A stretch of 64,000 nt of DNA from an uncultured Lachnospiraceae bacterium (GCA_910587955.1 CAJUNN010000003.1:62001-126000), one strand, 5' to 3'; counted from the first letter of the stretch, positions 9,033 through 17,696 are shown. Numbers and translations: made by a program. The notes: generated by a model not told the origin, from the letters alone.

Positions 9033-9989
9033 TCAATCTTCCTCTGTTAGAATTCCTTTTTCTCTTAATATGGTTATCATAAAAGCCAGAAGAGCCTCCT
9101 CATCATAGGAAAAAGCGGCCTTGTCCACCCAAATCACATCCCGCTCCCTTTTGAACCAGGTAAGCTGCCGCTTGGCAAAATGCCGGGTATCCCGCTTTAA
9201 AATGCGGACTGCTTCCTCCAGGGAATATGCCCCCTCCAGATAGGCCAAAAGCTCCTTATAGCCAAGCCCCTGCATAGATACCATCTCCCGGGTACAGCCC
9301 TCTGCCCTAAGGGCCTTCACCTCCTCCAGAAGCCCTTCCTCCAGCATGGCGTCCACCCGCCGGTCAATTCGTTCATAAAGCCTGCTTCTCACGTCGTTGA
9401 GCACAAAATAAGCCGCCTCATAGGGCGTCTCTCTCTTTCGCTGTTCCTCGTTGTGTTCGGAAATTTTCTTTCCCGTCAGGCGGTAAAACTCCAGGGCCCG
9501 GATGACCCGCTTCACATTGTTGGCATGAATCTGCCGGGCCGCCTCCGGATCCGCCTCCTCAAGCATCCCATGAAGGACTTCGGCTCCCTGATCCACTGCC
9601 AGGCGCTCCAATTCCCTGCGCACGTCGGGGTTTTCCTCATTTTCCGTAAAGTCAATGTCGTAAAGGAGGGCCTGGATGTAAAATCCCGTTCCTCCCGCCA
9701 CAATGGGAATCCGTCCCCTTTCATAAATCCCTTCAAGGGCCTCCCTGGCCAAAGCCTGAAAGCGCACTACATGAAACTCCTCTTTGGGATCCAGCACATC
9801 AATCAGGTGATGGGGAACCCCTTCCATTTCTTCCCTTCGGATCTTGGCCGAGCCGATGTCCATCCGCCGGTACACCTGCATAGAATCCGCCGATATAATC
9901 TCCCCGCCCACGGCCTTTGCCAGGGCAATGGAGAGCTTTGTCTTTCCCACGGCTGTGGGGCCGGTGAGAATCACCAGAGGCTGCTTCAT
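9033..9989 (-). CDS. miaA: tRNA dimethylallyltransferase MiaA
   Basis: Adds the isopentenyl group to A37 of tRNAs that read UNN codons. 318 residues with the P-loop GPTAVGKTKL (residues 9-18), the substrate motif SADSMQVYRRMDIGSAK, VAGGTGFYIQALL, and the C-terminal RQLTWFKRE. AAAGGAG precedes the ATG. First gene of a four-gene operon and driven by a promoter at 10022-10050. Confidence 0.97.
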   Translation of the reverse strand: MKQPLVILTGPTAVGKTKLSIALAKAVGGEIISADSMQVYRRMDIGSAKIRREEMEGVPHHLIDVLDPKEEFHVVRFQALAREALEGIYERGRIPIVAGGTGFYIQALLYDIDFTENEENPDVRRELERLAVDQGAEVLHGMLEEADPEAARQIHANNVKRVIRALEFYRLTGKKISEHNEEQRKRETPYEAAYFVLNDVRSRLYERIDRRVDAMLEEGLLEEVKALRAEGCTREMVSMQGLGYKELLAYLEGAYSLEEAVRILKRDTRHFAKRQLTWFKRERDVIWVDKAAFSYDEEALLAFMITILREKGILTEED

Positions 9990-10021
9990 GGAGAATGCTC
10001 CTTTCCAACGCGTATTGCTTT

Positions 10022-10050
10022 ATTATAGTGAATACAAAAGGGAAATGCAA
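10022..10050 (-). promoter_or_regulatory. Sigma-A type promoter for miaA operon
   Basis: On the minus strand TTGCAT, 17 bases, TATAAT, about 30 bases before the miaA start. The -10 box is perfect. It faces away from the XRE-gene promoter at 10083. Confidence 0.75.
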
Positions 10051-10068
10051 GAGATACCGGAATTTTTT

Positions 10069-10136
10069 TATGGAAAGTATACTTGACATTTTCCCCTCTC
10101 TGTGATACATTCAAGATGCAAAGCAAACTTTCCATA
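10069..10136. promoter_or_regulatory. Inverted-repeat operator pair flanking the XRE promoter
   Basis: Perfect 10-base arms TATGGAAAGT (10069-10078) and ACTTTCCATA (10127-10136) lie on either side of the promoter at 10083-10111. The first ends just before the -35 box; the second lies just past the predicted start of transcription. Two matching half-sites bracketing a promoter suggest autoregulation by the XRE protein encoded next. Inferred, not proven. Confidence 0.5.
10083..10111 (+). promoter_or_regulatory. Near-consensus promoter for the XRE/membrane protein pair
   Basis: TTGACA (10083-10088), 17-base spacer, TACATT (10106-10111). A perfect -35 and a 5/6 -10 box, about 45 bases before the TTG start of the regulator. 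Confidence 0.8.
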
Positions 10137-10155
10137 GGGAGGGAGGAAACAAAAT

Positions 10156-10359
10156 TTGAAAAACCGTCTGGAAGAAATCCGAAAAGCCAGGGGCGTTACC
10201 CAGGAGGAGCTTGCCGCCTCCCTGGAAGTGTCCAGGCAGACCATCGGCTCTCTGGAAAACGGAAGATACAACCCTTCCATTCTCCTTGCTTTCAAAATCG
10301 CCCGTTACTTTCAAATGACCATCGAAGACATTTTTATTTATGAGGAGGAAACAGAATGA
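10156..10359 (+). CDS. Small XRE-family transcriptional regulator
   Basis: A 67-residue protein that is almost entirely one helix-turn-helix domain: RKARGVTQEELAASLEVSRQ then TIGSLENGRYNPS, the standard Cro/C1 pattern of the YozG/SinR-like short regulators. The start is TTG at 10156 with GGGAGG upstream; no ATG is available in frame. Its stop overlaps the next gene by 4 bases (ATGA). Such short XRE proteins commonly pair with a small membrane protein, as here. Likely autoregulated through the flanking inverted repeat. Confidence 0.88.
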   Translation: MKNRLEEIRKARGVTQEELAASLEVSRQTIGSLENGRYNPSILLAFKIARYFQMTIEDIFIYEEETE

Positions 10360-10772
10360 AACAAAAAAAGTGGCCTTGTATTCTTGGAATTCTTCTGGCA
10401 CTGGTTCTGGAATTTATCGGAACCTCCTCCGGCCCGGGAAGTTTCCGGCGTGTGGGAGGCGTCTGTATCGGACTGGGTGCGGCTCTTTTTTCTCTTTGCA
10501 TCAACCGCCTCTACCGGCTCTCCTACGAAAAGGAATTTCCAGAGCTGGTTCATCAGGAAAAAATTGAATACCAGGATGAACGCAACACCCTTATCCGCAA
10601 CCGGGCCAAGGCCAAAAGCGCCGATATCATCCAATGGGTGATCTTCGCCATCGCCTGCATGGTATTTTTCGCTGACGGACCTCTGTGGATTACCTTAAGC
10701 TTGATCGGAGCTTATGCGCTGCGCTATTGTCTGGAATGGTACTATCTGGGCAGATACCAGAAAGAGATGTGA
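10356..10772 (+). CDS. Membrane protein partnered with XRE regulator (DUF2178-like)
   Basis: 138 residues with four hydrophobic segments (about 6-22, 32-48, 90-105, 108-125) and a charged middle stretch EYQDERNTLIRNRAKAK. The DERNTLIRNRAK motif resembles DUF2178-type proteins often encoded after small XRE regulators in Firmicutes. Function unknown. The ATG overlaps the regulator stop, so the two are coupled. AGGAGG lies upstream. A strong terminator follows. Confidence 0.7.
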   Translation: MKQKKWPCILGILLALVLEFIGTSSGPGSFRRVGGVCIGLGAALFSLCINRLYRLSYEKEFPELVHQEKIEYQDERNTLIRNRAKAKSADIIQWVIFAIACMVFFADGPLWITLSLIGAYALRYCLEWYYLGRYQKEM

Positions 10773-10775
10773 AGC

Positions 10776-10824
10776 AAAAACCCGCTGACCAAAAGCCAGA
10801 AGCCTGGCCGGACAGCGGGTTTTT
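10776..10824. terminator. Bidirectional intrinsic terminator
   Basis: Perfect 12-bp arms AAAAACCCGCTG (10776-10787) and CAGCGGGTTTTT (10813-10824), with a nested GCCAG/CTGGC hairpin in the loop. The A/T tails serve both the plus-strand XRE pair and the convergent OPT-PqqD operon. Confidence 0.85.
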
Positions 10825-10828
10825 ATAT

Positions 10829-11212
10829 CTAAGACTTAGTTTCTTTTATGGAACCGCCTCCCTCAAGGGGGGTGCTGTATCCGATAAAATGATTCTGATA
10901 GAGAATCCGGAAATATTTCGCAAGCCGGGGGATCAGAGGCTCCGCCTTGTCCCCGTAGCGCTCCCGGACCAGATGGCTGATCTCAAAAATGGTGCGCTTC
11001 CCGTCCATCTGCTGCCAGACAAAACTGCCGTACTCGTCCAGGCTGATATGGCTGACCTTTGGACGATGAAAGAACCTCTGGGCCAGGCGGTTGTAAAAGC
11101 CCTTATTTTCCACCCGGATCACCACCAGATTTCTCTCGTTCAAATCCCAGCTGTGTTCCGGCGCGCACACCGGAACATAGTCCAGATAATTCTTTTTCTG
11201 CTTTTTGCTCAT
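10829..11212 (-). CDS. PqqD-like protein coupled to OPT transporter
   Basis: 127 residues. The fold expected of PqqD (peptide-binding winged-helix-like domain) is visible from about residue 55: SHISLDEYGSFVWQQMDGKR, then TIFEISHLVRERYGD and a final helix. PqqD domains normally hand a precursor peptide to a radical SAM enzyme, but no such enzyme or precursor is nearby. The ATG directly abuts the stop of the OPT transporter gene, so the two are co-transcribed. The N-terminal 50 residues are not explained. The role with the transporter is unknown; binding of a peptide cargo is a guess. Confidence 0.72.
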   Translation of the reverse strand: MSKKQKKNYLDYVPVCAPEHSWDLNERNLVVIRVENKGFYNRLAQRFFHRPKVSHISLDEYGSFVWQQMDGKRTIFEISHLVRERYGDKAEPLIPRLAKYFRILYQNHFIGYSTPLEGGGSIKETKS

Positions 11213-13126
11213 CTATTTCTCTTTTCTTTTTACAACCATCCACATGGTCGCCGTCAACAGAGCAAAGAAGATAAGACCGCCCAGGTTGCTGTTGATAGGC
11301 GTCCCGGATACCAGCGTTCCCAGGAAATCCCCCAGAGTGCCGCCAGCCATGGGAATAATTGCAAACACTGCCAGAAGGATACCTACCAATCCCTCACCTG
11401 CAATTAAGCCGGAGCAGTAGAGGACTCCATTCTCAATCATATCCTTCTTGGCCTTCTCACTCATATTTTTCTTTTTCTCAAAGATCCAGCGGACAACACC
11501 CCCCAGCATCATCGGAGTGCTCAAGTGAATGGGAAGGTAAAGTCCCACCGCAAAAGGCAGCACCGGAATTCCAAGAACCTCTACCACAATTCCGATAAAT
11601 GCTCCCGCAAACACCAGGTTCCAGGGAAGATTTCCGCCCATAACACCTTCCACAATCATCTTCATCAAAGTTGCCTGAGGCGCCGGAAGCTCCTGAGAGC
11701 CATAGCCCCATGCAGCGCTCAGCAGATACAAAATCGCTCCAATGGCAATAGAAGATGCTACAACACCAATCAGCTCGCCAATCTGCTGCTTATAAGGCGT
11801 CGCGCCTACAATGTAACCCGTCTTTAAATCCTGTGAAGTATCGCCGGCAATGGCTGCTACGATACAAATAACAGATCCGATGGCAATCGCAGCCGTCATA
11901 CCTGCCTGCCCCACCTGTCCGGTCGCCTTCAAAATCATTGTGGTCACCAGAAGCGTTGCAATAGCCATACCAGATACCGGGTTATTGCTGCTTCCAATCA
12001 AGCCTACCATACGGGAAGAAACGGTAGCAAAGAAAAAGCCGAAAATAACAATCAAAACTGCACAAAACAAATTCACCGGAACGACCGGAATCAGCCACAG
12101 CAAAACAGCCAGTACTGCTACGGAAATAAGAATCACCTTCATGGAAAGGTCCCTATCTGTACGCTCTCCCGTTCCCGCGCCGCCTTTACCATAGCCCTTC
12201 ATGGCCTCCCGGAAGGTACGGAGAATCAAAGGCAAAGACTTAATCAGGCTGATCACGCCGCCGGCCGCCACTGCACCTGCACCAATATACTTAATGTAAT
12301 TCGTCCAGATAGCAAAAGAACCGCCTTCTGCATACAGCTCCGCAACCGTCACTTCCGCCGGGAACAAAACAGAGCTGCCCCCAAACAATACAATCAAAGG
12401 CATCAGCACAAACCAGCCCGTAATACCGCCGGCAAACAAATAAGAAGAAATCTTAGTACCGCAGATATAGCCTACACCAAGAAGCGCCGGAAGTACATCC
12501 ATTCCAACACCAGATCCGGGATAGGCCGGAATCTCATAGTGCACCTCGCTGGGGAACATCTTCAAGCCGTCCGCCACAAACTTGTAAAGGGCCGCAATGC
12601 CAAGGCCTTTGAAGACAATGCCGGCCTTTGCGCCTCCCTCTTCACCTGCCAGAAGCACCTCCGCACAGGCTTGTCCCTCCGGATAAGGAAGCACCCCGTG
12701 TTCCTGTACAATCAGGGCCTTGCGAAGAGGCACCATAAACAAAACGCCCAGGGCGCCGCCGATGCCTGCAATCAGCGCAATCTCTACCAGAGAGGGCGAT
12801 TCCGTCCCCCACTCGGAAGCCCACAAAAACAACGCCGGCATGGTAAAGATGGCTCCCGCAGCCACAGACTCTCCCGCAGAGCCGATGGTCTGCACCATAT
12901 TGTTTTCCAAAACGGAATCCCTGCGCAGAATCACGCGGATCACACCCATGGAAATTACGGCTGCCGGAATGGAAGCCGAAACGGTCATTCCCACCCGCAG
13001 GCCCAGATAGGCGTTGGCCCCTCCGAACAGTACTGCCAGGAGAATGCCCAGTATTATGGACGTGGCCGTAAATTCCGGCAGATTCTTCTCCGCCGGAACA
13101 AAAGGTTTGAAACTGTTGTCATTCAT
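11213..13126 (-). CDS. OPT-family oligopeptide transporter
   Basis: 637-residue polytopic membrane protein with about 14-16 hydrophobic segments. Family signatures include GGANAYLGLRVGMTVSASIP near residue 40, PYPEGQACAEVLLAGEEGG near 145, and SSNNPVSGMAIATLLVTTMI near 380. OPT proteins are proton-coupled importers of small peptides or metal-peptide chelates; the EYL type in bacteria is poorly characterised. A promoter (TTGTCA-N18-TATAAT) lies upstream and a PqqD-like gene directly downstream. Confidence 0.9.
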   Translation of the reverse strand: MNDNSFKPFVPAEKNLPEFTATSIILGILLAVLFGGANAYLGLRVGMTVSASIPAAVISMGVIRVILRRDSVLENNMVQTIGSAGESVAAGAIFTMPALFLWASEWGTESPSLVEIALIAGIGGALGVLFMVPLRKALIVQEHGVLPYPEGQACAEVLLAGEEGGAKAGIVFKGLGIAALYKFVADGLKMFPSEVHYEIPAYPGSGVGMDVLPALLGVGYICGTKISSYLFAGGITGWFVLMPLIVLFGGSSVLFPAEVTVAELYAEGGSFAIWTNYIKYIGAGAVAAGGVISLIKSLPLILRTFREAMKGYGKGGAGTGERTDRDLSMKVILISVAVLAVLLWLIPVVPVNLFCAVLIVIFGFFFATVSSRMVGLIGSSNNPVSGMAIATLLVTTMILKATGQVGQAGMTAAIAIGSVICIVAAIAGDTSQDLKTGYIVGATPYKQQIGELIGVVASSIAIGAILYLLSAAWGYGSQELPAPQATLMKMIVEGVMGGNLPWNLVFAGAFIGIVVEVLGIPVLPFAVGLYLPIHLSTPMMLGGVVRWIFEKKKNMSEKAKKDMIENGVLYCSGLIAGEGLVGILLAVFAIIPMAGGTLGDFLGTLVSGTPINSNLGGLIFFALLTATMWMVVKRKEK

Positions 13127-13197
13127 ATTCTCTCTCCTTTTTGTTAAAATTCCGCCTCCCTTTTCCCGCAGAAGGCGAAACGCAAATCATGGGTTTT

Positions 13198-13227
13198 ATT
13201 ATACCACAATCCGCCAGGATTTGACAA
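13198..13227 (-). promoter_or_regulatory. Promoter for the OPT-PqqD operon
   Basis: Minus strand TTGTCA, 18 bases, TATAAT, about 70 bases before the OPT start. The rest of the gap up to 13281 shows nothing else I can support. Confidence 0.65.
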
Positions 13228-13281
13228 CTGTTTCTATTGGAAAAACACGGCCGGGAAATCTGTACCTTTTCAGATAAGATT

Positions 13282-13932
13282 TCACCCAAGCAGAAGCCTT
13301 TCCAATTCCTTCACATCGGCCGCCAGAATCTCTGCCCCGGCCCCGGACAATTCCTCTTTGCTGCCGTAACCGTAGAGAACACCGATGCTGTGAATCCCGC
13401 TCTCCCGGGCGGCATCCGCATCATGTCTCCGATCCCCTACCATCACGGCCCTTTCTTTATGCGAAGTCTCCAGCTCCTCCAAAATTCCTTCAATCATCTG
13501 GGATTTCTGAAGCTCCTCACTGCCCATGCGCTGCCCCGCAATTTTGCAGAAGCAGGAAGTCAGGCCGAAGTAATCCAAAATTTCCCTGGCCGTTCCCTCT
13601 CCCTTATAAGTAGCCAGACAAAGACGTTTTCCGGCAGAGTGCAGCCGGCTCAGCATTTGCGGAATCCCGTCGTAAACCCGGTTTTCAAATTTTCCCTGTC
13701 TTCCGTAATATTCCCGGTAAAACCCAGTGGCTTCTTCAATCTCTTTCGGCGTAAATCCGTAAAATTTCTGAAAGGACTCCTTTAGCGGCGGTCCGATAAA
13801 GGCACACAGCTTCTCCCAGTCCTCTTCCGCTATCCCGAATTTCCCCAAAGCATACCGGACCCCGCCGGTGATTCCCACGGCCGGATCCGTCAGCGTCCCG
13901 TCCAAATCAAAGACAATCGTTTCGTACGTCAT
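13282..13932 (-). CDS. HAD-superfamily phosphatase (phosphoglycolate phosphatase-like)
   Basis: 216 residues, HAD subfamily IA. Motif I is VFDLDGTLTD with catalytic D9 and D11, motif II the threonine in LCLATYKGEG, and motif IV MVGDRRHDADAARESG. The helical cap lies between residues 15 and 85. The closest named type is the Gph/PpaX group, but substrate cannot be read from sequence. Its ATG overlaps the rnhA stop by 4 bases, so the genes form a coupled pair. Confidence 0.85.
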   Translation of the reverse strand: MTYETIVFDLDGTLTDPAVGITGGVRYALGKFGIAEEDWEKLCAFIGPPLKESFQKFYGFTPKEIEEATGFYREYYGRQGKFENRVYDGIPQMLSRLHSAGKRLCLATYKGEGTAREILDYFGLTSCFCKIAGQRMGSEELQKSQMIEGILEELETSHKERAVMVGDRRHDADAARESGIHSIGVLYGYGSKEELSGAGAEILAADVKELERLLLG

Positions 13933-14405
13933 AGTTCCAGTCCCTCGTCCACTATCAGGTTCCCTCCGTCCGCAGCCGACGTGGCCAAAAAATCGCAGCG
14001 CTCATTCTGCTCATGGCCCGCATGCCCCTTGACCCAGATAAACTGCACTTCATGAGGCTCCTTCGCCTTCAAAAGCCGCTGCCAGAGATCCGTATTTTTC
14101 ACCTGGCCGGAACTTCTCTTCCAGCCTCTTTTTACCCAGCTATCAATCCAGTGACGGTTAAAAGCGTTCGTCACATACTGGGAATCGGAATACACTTCCA
14201 CCCGGCAGGGGCGGTTCAGGGCTTCCAGCCCAGCAATCACTGCCATCAGCTCCATCCGGTTGTTGGTGGTCCTCACATATCCCTGGCTGTACTCTCTTAC
14301 GTGAAGCGTTCCTTTGGCATCTTCATAAGTCAAAATAGTCCCGTACCCGCCGGGGCCGTCGGGATTGCCCCGGGCTGCCCCGTCCGTGTAAATTTTCACC
14401 AGCAT
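13929..14405 (-). CDS. rnhA: Ribonuclease HI
   Basis: Removes RNA from RNA-DNA hybrids. 158 residues with the full catalytic set: D8 (IYTDGAARGNP), E52 (NNRMELMAV), D74 (VYSDSQYV) and D138 (NERCDFLA), with WVKGHAGHEQNERCD carrying the flexible-loop histidine. Full length and of Escherichia type, including the basic handle region around WVKRGWKRS. A second RNase H (type HII) is encoded at 59958-60635. Confidence 0.96.
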   Translation of the reverse strand: MLVKIYTDGAARGNPDGPGGYGTILTYEDAKGTLHVREYSQGYVRTTNNRMELMAVIAGLEALNRPCRVEVYSDSQYVTNAFNRHWIDSWVKRGWKRSSGQVKNTDLWQRLLKAKEPHEVQFIWVKGHAGHEQNERCDFLATSAADGGNLIVDEGLEL

Positions 14406-14420
14406 ATCTGTCCTCCGCCT

Positions 14421-14858
14421 TTAATCTACATCCGACGTACAGAACGGACACTTATCCGCTTTTATGTGAATCTCGGACATACAGTGGGGACATACCTTGG
14501 TGGAAGGCTCAGCAGGGGCTGCCGGCGCCTGTTTCCGGTGCAGCTTATTCATCTGTTTCACCACCAGAAAGACTACAAAAGCCGTGATCAGGAAGTTGAT
14601 AAGGCCCGTGATAAAGCTTCCGTAAGCCACCGTGGCCGTAGCCTCCTTGGCCGCCTCCAGGGTCGTATAGGAATTTCCGTCCAGGGCGATAAACATATTG
14701 CTGAAATCCAGCCTTCCCGTAAAAATGCTGATAACGGGCATCACAATGTCGTTTACCAGGGCGCTGACCAGAGTATTAAAGCCGCCGCCGATGATCACGC
14801 CCACTGCCAGATCGATCATATTGCCTTTTAGGGCAAACTCTTTAAATTCTTTCAACAT
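14421..14858 (-). CDS. mscL: Large-conductance mechanosensitive channel with zinc-ribbon tail
   Basis: Osmotic safety valve. 145 residues: the N-terminal helix MLKEFKEFALKGNMIDLAVG and pore helix VIIGGGFNTLVSALVNDIVM, a periplasmic loop, and a second membrane helix (about 78-98) are all typical. The C-terminus adds a CPHC (123-126) and CPFC (137-140) pair, a zinc-ribbon-like knuckle absent from the E. coli protein. It might bind metal or assist pentamer assembly; this is inference. Confidence 0.93.
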   Translation of the reverse strand: MLKEFKEFALKGNMIDLAVGVIIGGGFNTLVSALVNDIVMPVISIFTGRLDFSNMFIALDGNSYTTLEAAKEATATVAYGSFITGLINFLITAFVVFLVVKQMNKLHRKQAPAAPAEPSTKVCPHCMSEIHIKADKCPFCTSDVD

Positions 14859-14879
14859 TTCGCTTCTTCTCTCCTTTAC

Positions 14880-14965
14880 AAAAAAGGGCTGCCGCAGAAT
14901 AAGCCCTTTGGCCTTTCCTATATATAAATACAGGAAATGCCTGCCGTCTTATTGCGCAACAGCCC
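14880..14965 (-). terminator. Intrinsic terminator after NCS2 permease gene
   Basis: Minus strand: arm GGGCTGTTGCGCAATAAG (14965-14948) pairs with CTTATTCTGCGGCAGCCC (14903-14886) with G-U wobbles and one mismatch, then TTTTTT. A nested TTTCCT/AGGAAA hairpin sits in the loop. Confidence 0.75.
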
Positions 14966-14983
14966 TGTAATACAAACCCCTTC

Positions 14984-16351
14984 CTAAATCAGGAAATACT
15001 TAACCAGGAACAGCAAAGCCAGTATATACATGACTACGCTGATCTTCTTATCCTTCGCCTTTCCGGAAACCAGGTTGAGAACCACATAGGAAATGACTCC
15101 CATGGAAATACCTTCGGAAATGCTGTAGAAAAACGGCATAGCTGCGATACAGATAAAGGCCGGGATTCCCTCTGCGAAATCCGTAAAATCAATATTTCCC
15201 ACCTGGTTTACCATGTAGAATCCTACCACAATCAGGGCCGGAGCCGTGGCAAAGGACGGAATGGCAAGGAAGATGGGGGACAAAAACAGGGACAGGGCAA
15301 ACAAAGCAGCCGTCGTCATAGCCGTCAGACCGGTCCTGCCGCCCTCGGAAACACCGGAAGCGCTCTCTACAAACGTAGTCGTCGTAGACGTACCCAGAAC
15401 CGCACCGGCGGTAGTTGCCACCGCATCCGCCATCAAGGCACCCTTGATATTGGGAAGCTTGCCGTTCTTGTCCAGCATGTCCGCTTTGGACGCCACGCCG
15501 ATAAGGGTTCCCAAGGTATCAAACATATCCACAAACAGGAATGCAAAGATGATCACCACAAACTCCGCCAGCGGAATAGCCGTAAAATTCAGCTTTGCGA
15601 AAATGGGAGCAAGACTGGGAACAGAGAGCCCTGCAGAAAAATCGGGAAGCAGTCCGTAAAAGCCCAGATCCGGATTGGGAACGTAAAGACCCGCAAACTG
15701 ACAGAGGATCCCCAGCACCCAGGTAATCAGGATACCCCAGAGAATATTTCCCTTCACCTGCTTGATAACCAGAACAGACGTAATAAGCACGCCGATAATG
15801 GCAAGCACTACGGTGATTCCCACGTCGTTCATGGTAGCTCCTTCTATAGCTTCCAGAGAAAACAGCTCCACCAGGGTAGCGCCGCCTACCACAATCTTAG
15901 CATTCTGCAGGCCGATAAACGCAATAAATAGTCCGATTCCCACAGATACCGCTTTTTTCAAATTGGCCGGAATGGAATTGAAGATGGCCTCCCGTACACT
16001 GAACAGTGACAAGAGAATGAAAACCACACCTTCCACAAATACGGCCGCCAGGGCCGCCTGCCAGGGATAACCCCTTCCCAGTACTACGGTGTATGCAAAA
16101 TAGGCATTCAGTCCCATACCGGGAGCCAGCGCAAAGGGGTAGTTTGCAAATAGGGCCATGCACACGGTGCCCAGGAAAGAAGCAAGAACCGTAGCCGTGA
16201 AAACCGCTCCCTGATCCATGCCGGTGGCACTTAAGATACTGGGATTGACTGCCAGGATGTACGCCATGGTCATAAACGTGGTAACACCCGCCAGAACCTC
16301 TGTTTTCACTGTGGTTTTGTTCTCCTTCAGTTTAAACATTTTTTCTAACAT
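14984..16351 (-). CDS. NCS2-family purine permease (AzgA/PbuG type)
   Basis: 455-residue transporter with about 12-14 helices. Family marks are VLAGVTTFMTMAYILAVNPS (residues 20-39), LAPGMGLNAYFAYTVVLG, and the half-helix segment VDMFDTLGTLIGVASKA. AzgA-type members take up adenine, guanine or hypoxanthine with protons. I looked for a purine riboswitch upstream and did not see one. Exact substrate is not decidable. Confidence 0.9.
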   Translation of the reverse strand: MLEKMFKLKENKTTVKTEVLAGVTTFMTMAYILAVNPSILSATGMDQGAVFTATVLASFLGTVCMALFANYPFALAPGMGLNAYFAYTVVLGRGYPWQAALAAVFVEGVVFILLSLFSVREAIFNSIPANLKKAVSVGIGLFIAFIGLQNAKIVVGGATLVELFSLEAIEGATMNDVGITVVLAIIGVLITSVLVIKQVKGNILWGILITWVLGILCQFAGLYVPNPDLGFYGLLPDFSAGLSVPSLAPIFAKLNFTAIPLAEFVVIIFAFLFVDMFDTLGTLIGVASKADMLDKNGKLPNIKGALMADAVATTAGAVLGTSTTTTFVESASGVSEGGRTGLTAMTTAALFALSLFLSPIFLAIPSFATAPALIVVGFYMVNQVGNIDFTDFAEGIPAFICIAAMPFFYSISEGISMGVISYVVLNLVSGKAKDKKISVVMYILALLFLVKYFLI

Positions 16352-16458
16352 TTTTTTCCCTCCTATGTAGAATTAAGAACACATCTCCTAGTCTAGCACA
16401 CTTGCCCCAAAAGGTAAATCATTTCTTATAAAAAAATCAAATTGTCAAACTACAGTCT

Positions 16459-17694
16459 TTAAACATACCGATATTCACCCAACTCATCCATTCCGTAGAA
16501 ATCACCGTAGCCCAGTTCAAAAACGGATTTCTCCGACAATTTGCCGGAAATATCGATCTGGTTTTTAATCAGGTACTGCCAGAATCCGCTGTGGGAAATA
16601 TCCCCTTGGATCTGGACGCCCTTGACACGCCCGTCCCTTACAATTACTTTTTGGTAAGCATTGCGGCATTCCCGGGTAAATATAAGGCTGTCCTCTTTGG
16701 GCTCCACCTCCCCCACGGAGAGCATGGCCAGACCGAAGAAATTGACGGTATTTTTGATGCAGAATGTATCCGTGTACTTCTGTCTCTGTCCGCACATATT
16801 GGCCGCAGCGATCCGCCCCTGATCCATGGCATTGGGCCAGATGCCCGAAAGTGCCGTCACATCCCCGGCCGCATAGATATGGGGATCGGAGGTCTGCAGA
16901 TACTCGTCTACCACAATCCCCCGCTCTACCGCTAAGCCGCTGCCATCCAGAAAAGCCGTGTTGGGCCGTACGCCCGCCGCGCAGACCACGAAATCGCAGG
17001 GGATCTTTTCGCCGTTTGACAGTTCTACCGCCGTAATCCGGTTCGCATCGTCCACCACGGAACCGCTTGCACCGATTCCCAGCCGGAACTGCGCCCCCGC
17101 CTTCTCAAAAAGATCCTGGTATGCTTTTGCGGAAACTGCGTCTGTCTGCAGAGGCATCACCCGATCCGCCATCTCCGCTATGGTCACCCGGATGCCCCGT
17201 TCCAGAAGGGCGCAGGCTACATCCAGTCCCACCAGGCCGCTGCCTACGATAAAGACATGCTTTGCATGAAGCTCTCCAATGGCCTCGTTCATTTTCACCG
17301 CATCGCTTAAATCCCGGAATCCAAATACATTGGCCGCCGTGCGGAAGCCCGGAATGGGCGGAATCCCATAGACGGATCCCGTGGCAATCAGCAGCTTCTC
17401 ATAGGGCTGGTATCCCTGTTCCATGATTACGCGGCGCTCTTTGGGATCAATGGCCTTGGCTGTCTGGCCTTGGCCCCACATGATCCGTTTCTTTTCAAAA
17501 AAGTCTTCCGCTACAAAAGACAATCCCTTTTCGTCCCGCTCTCCGCCCAGGTATTTGTGCAGCATGCAGCGGGAATGGGAATATTCATCTATGGACATCA
17601 TCTGGATGGGTATATCCGGCTTTAAGAGACGAAGACGCTCTGCCGCCGCCATGCCGGCAGCCCCGGTACCGATTATCACATAAGGTCTCACCAT
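16459..17694 (-). CDS. NAD(P)/FAD-dependent oxidoreductase of the CODH operon
   Basis: 411 residues, pyridine nucleotide-disulphide oxidoreductase fold. FAD motif YVIIGTGAAGMAAAERL at residue 4, NAD motif VFIVGSGLVGLDVACALLE near 145, and the late FAD site IYAAGDVTALSG. It resembles NADH oxidase/rubredoxin reductase-type proteins but has no rubredoxin or rhodanese extension. The start is ATG 17694 with GGAGG upstream; an upstream frame to 17781 runs through cooF and is rejected. Directly after cooF (2-base gap), so likely accepts electrons from CooF and reduces NAD(P)+. That coupling is inferred from gene order. Confidence 0.85.
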   Translation of the reverse strand: MVRPYVIIGTGAAGMAAAERLRLLKPDIPIQMMSIDEYSHSRCMLHKYLGGERDEKGLSFVAEDFFEKKRIMWGQGQTAKAIDPKERRVIMEQGYQPYEKLLIATGSVYGIPPIPGFRTAANVFGFRDLSDAVKMNEAIGELHAKHVFIVGSGLVGLDVACALLERGIRVTIAEMADRVMPLQTDAVSAKAYQDLFEKAGAQFRLGIGASGSVVDDANRITAVELSNGEKIPCDFVVCAAGVRPNTAFLDGSGLAVERGIVVDEYLQTSDPHIYAAGDVTALSGIWPNAMDQGRIAAANMCGQRQKYTDTFCIKNTVNFFGLAMLSVGEVEPKEDSLIFTRECRNAYQKVIVRDGRVKGVQIQGDISHSGFWQYLIKNQIDISGKLSEKSVFELGYGDFYGMDELGEYRYV

Positions 17695-17696
17695 GC

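Noticed and set aside
16352..16458. Possible purine riboswitch before the NCS2 permease
   Set aside because: The gap is only 107 bases and I cannot find the conserved loop motifs; only a TTGACA with no well-spaced -10 box is visible.
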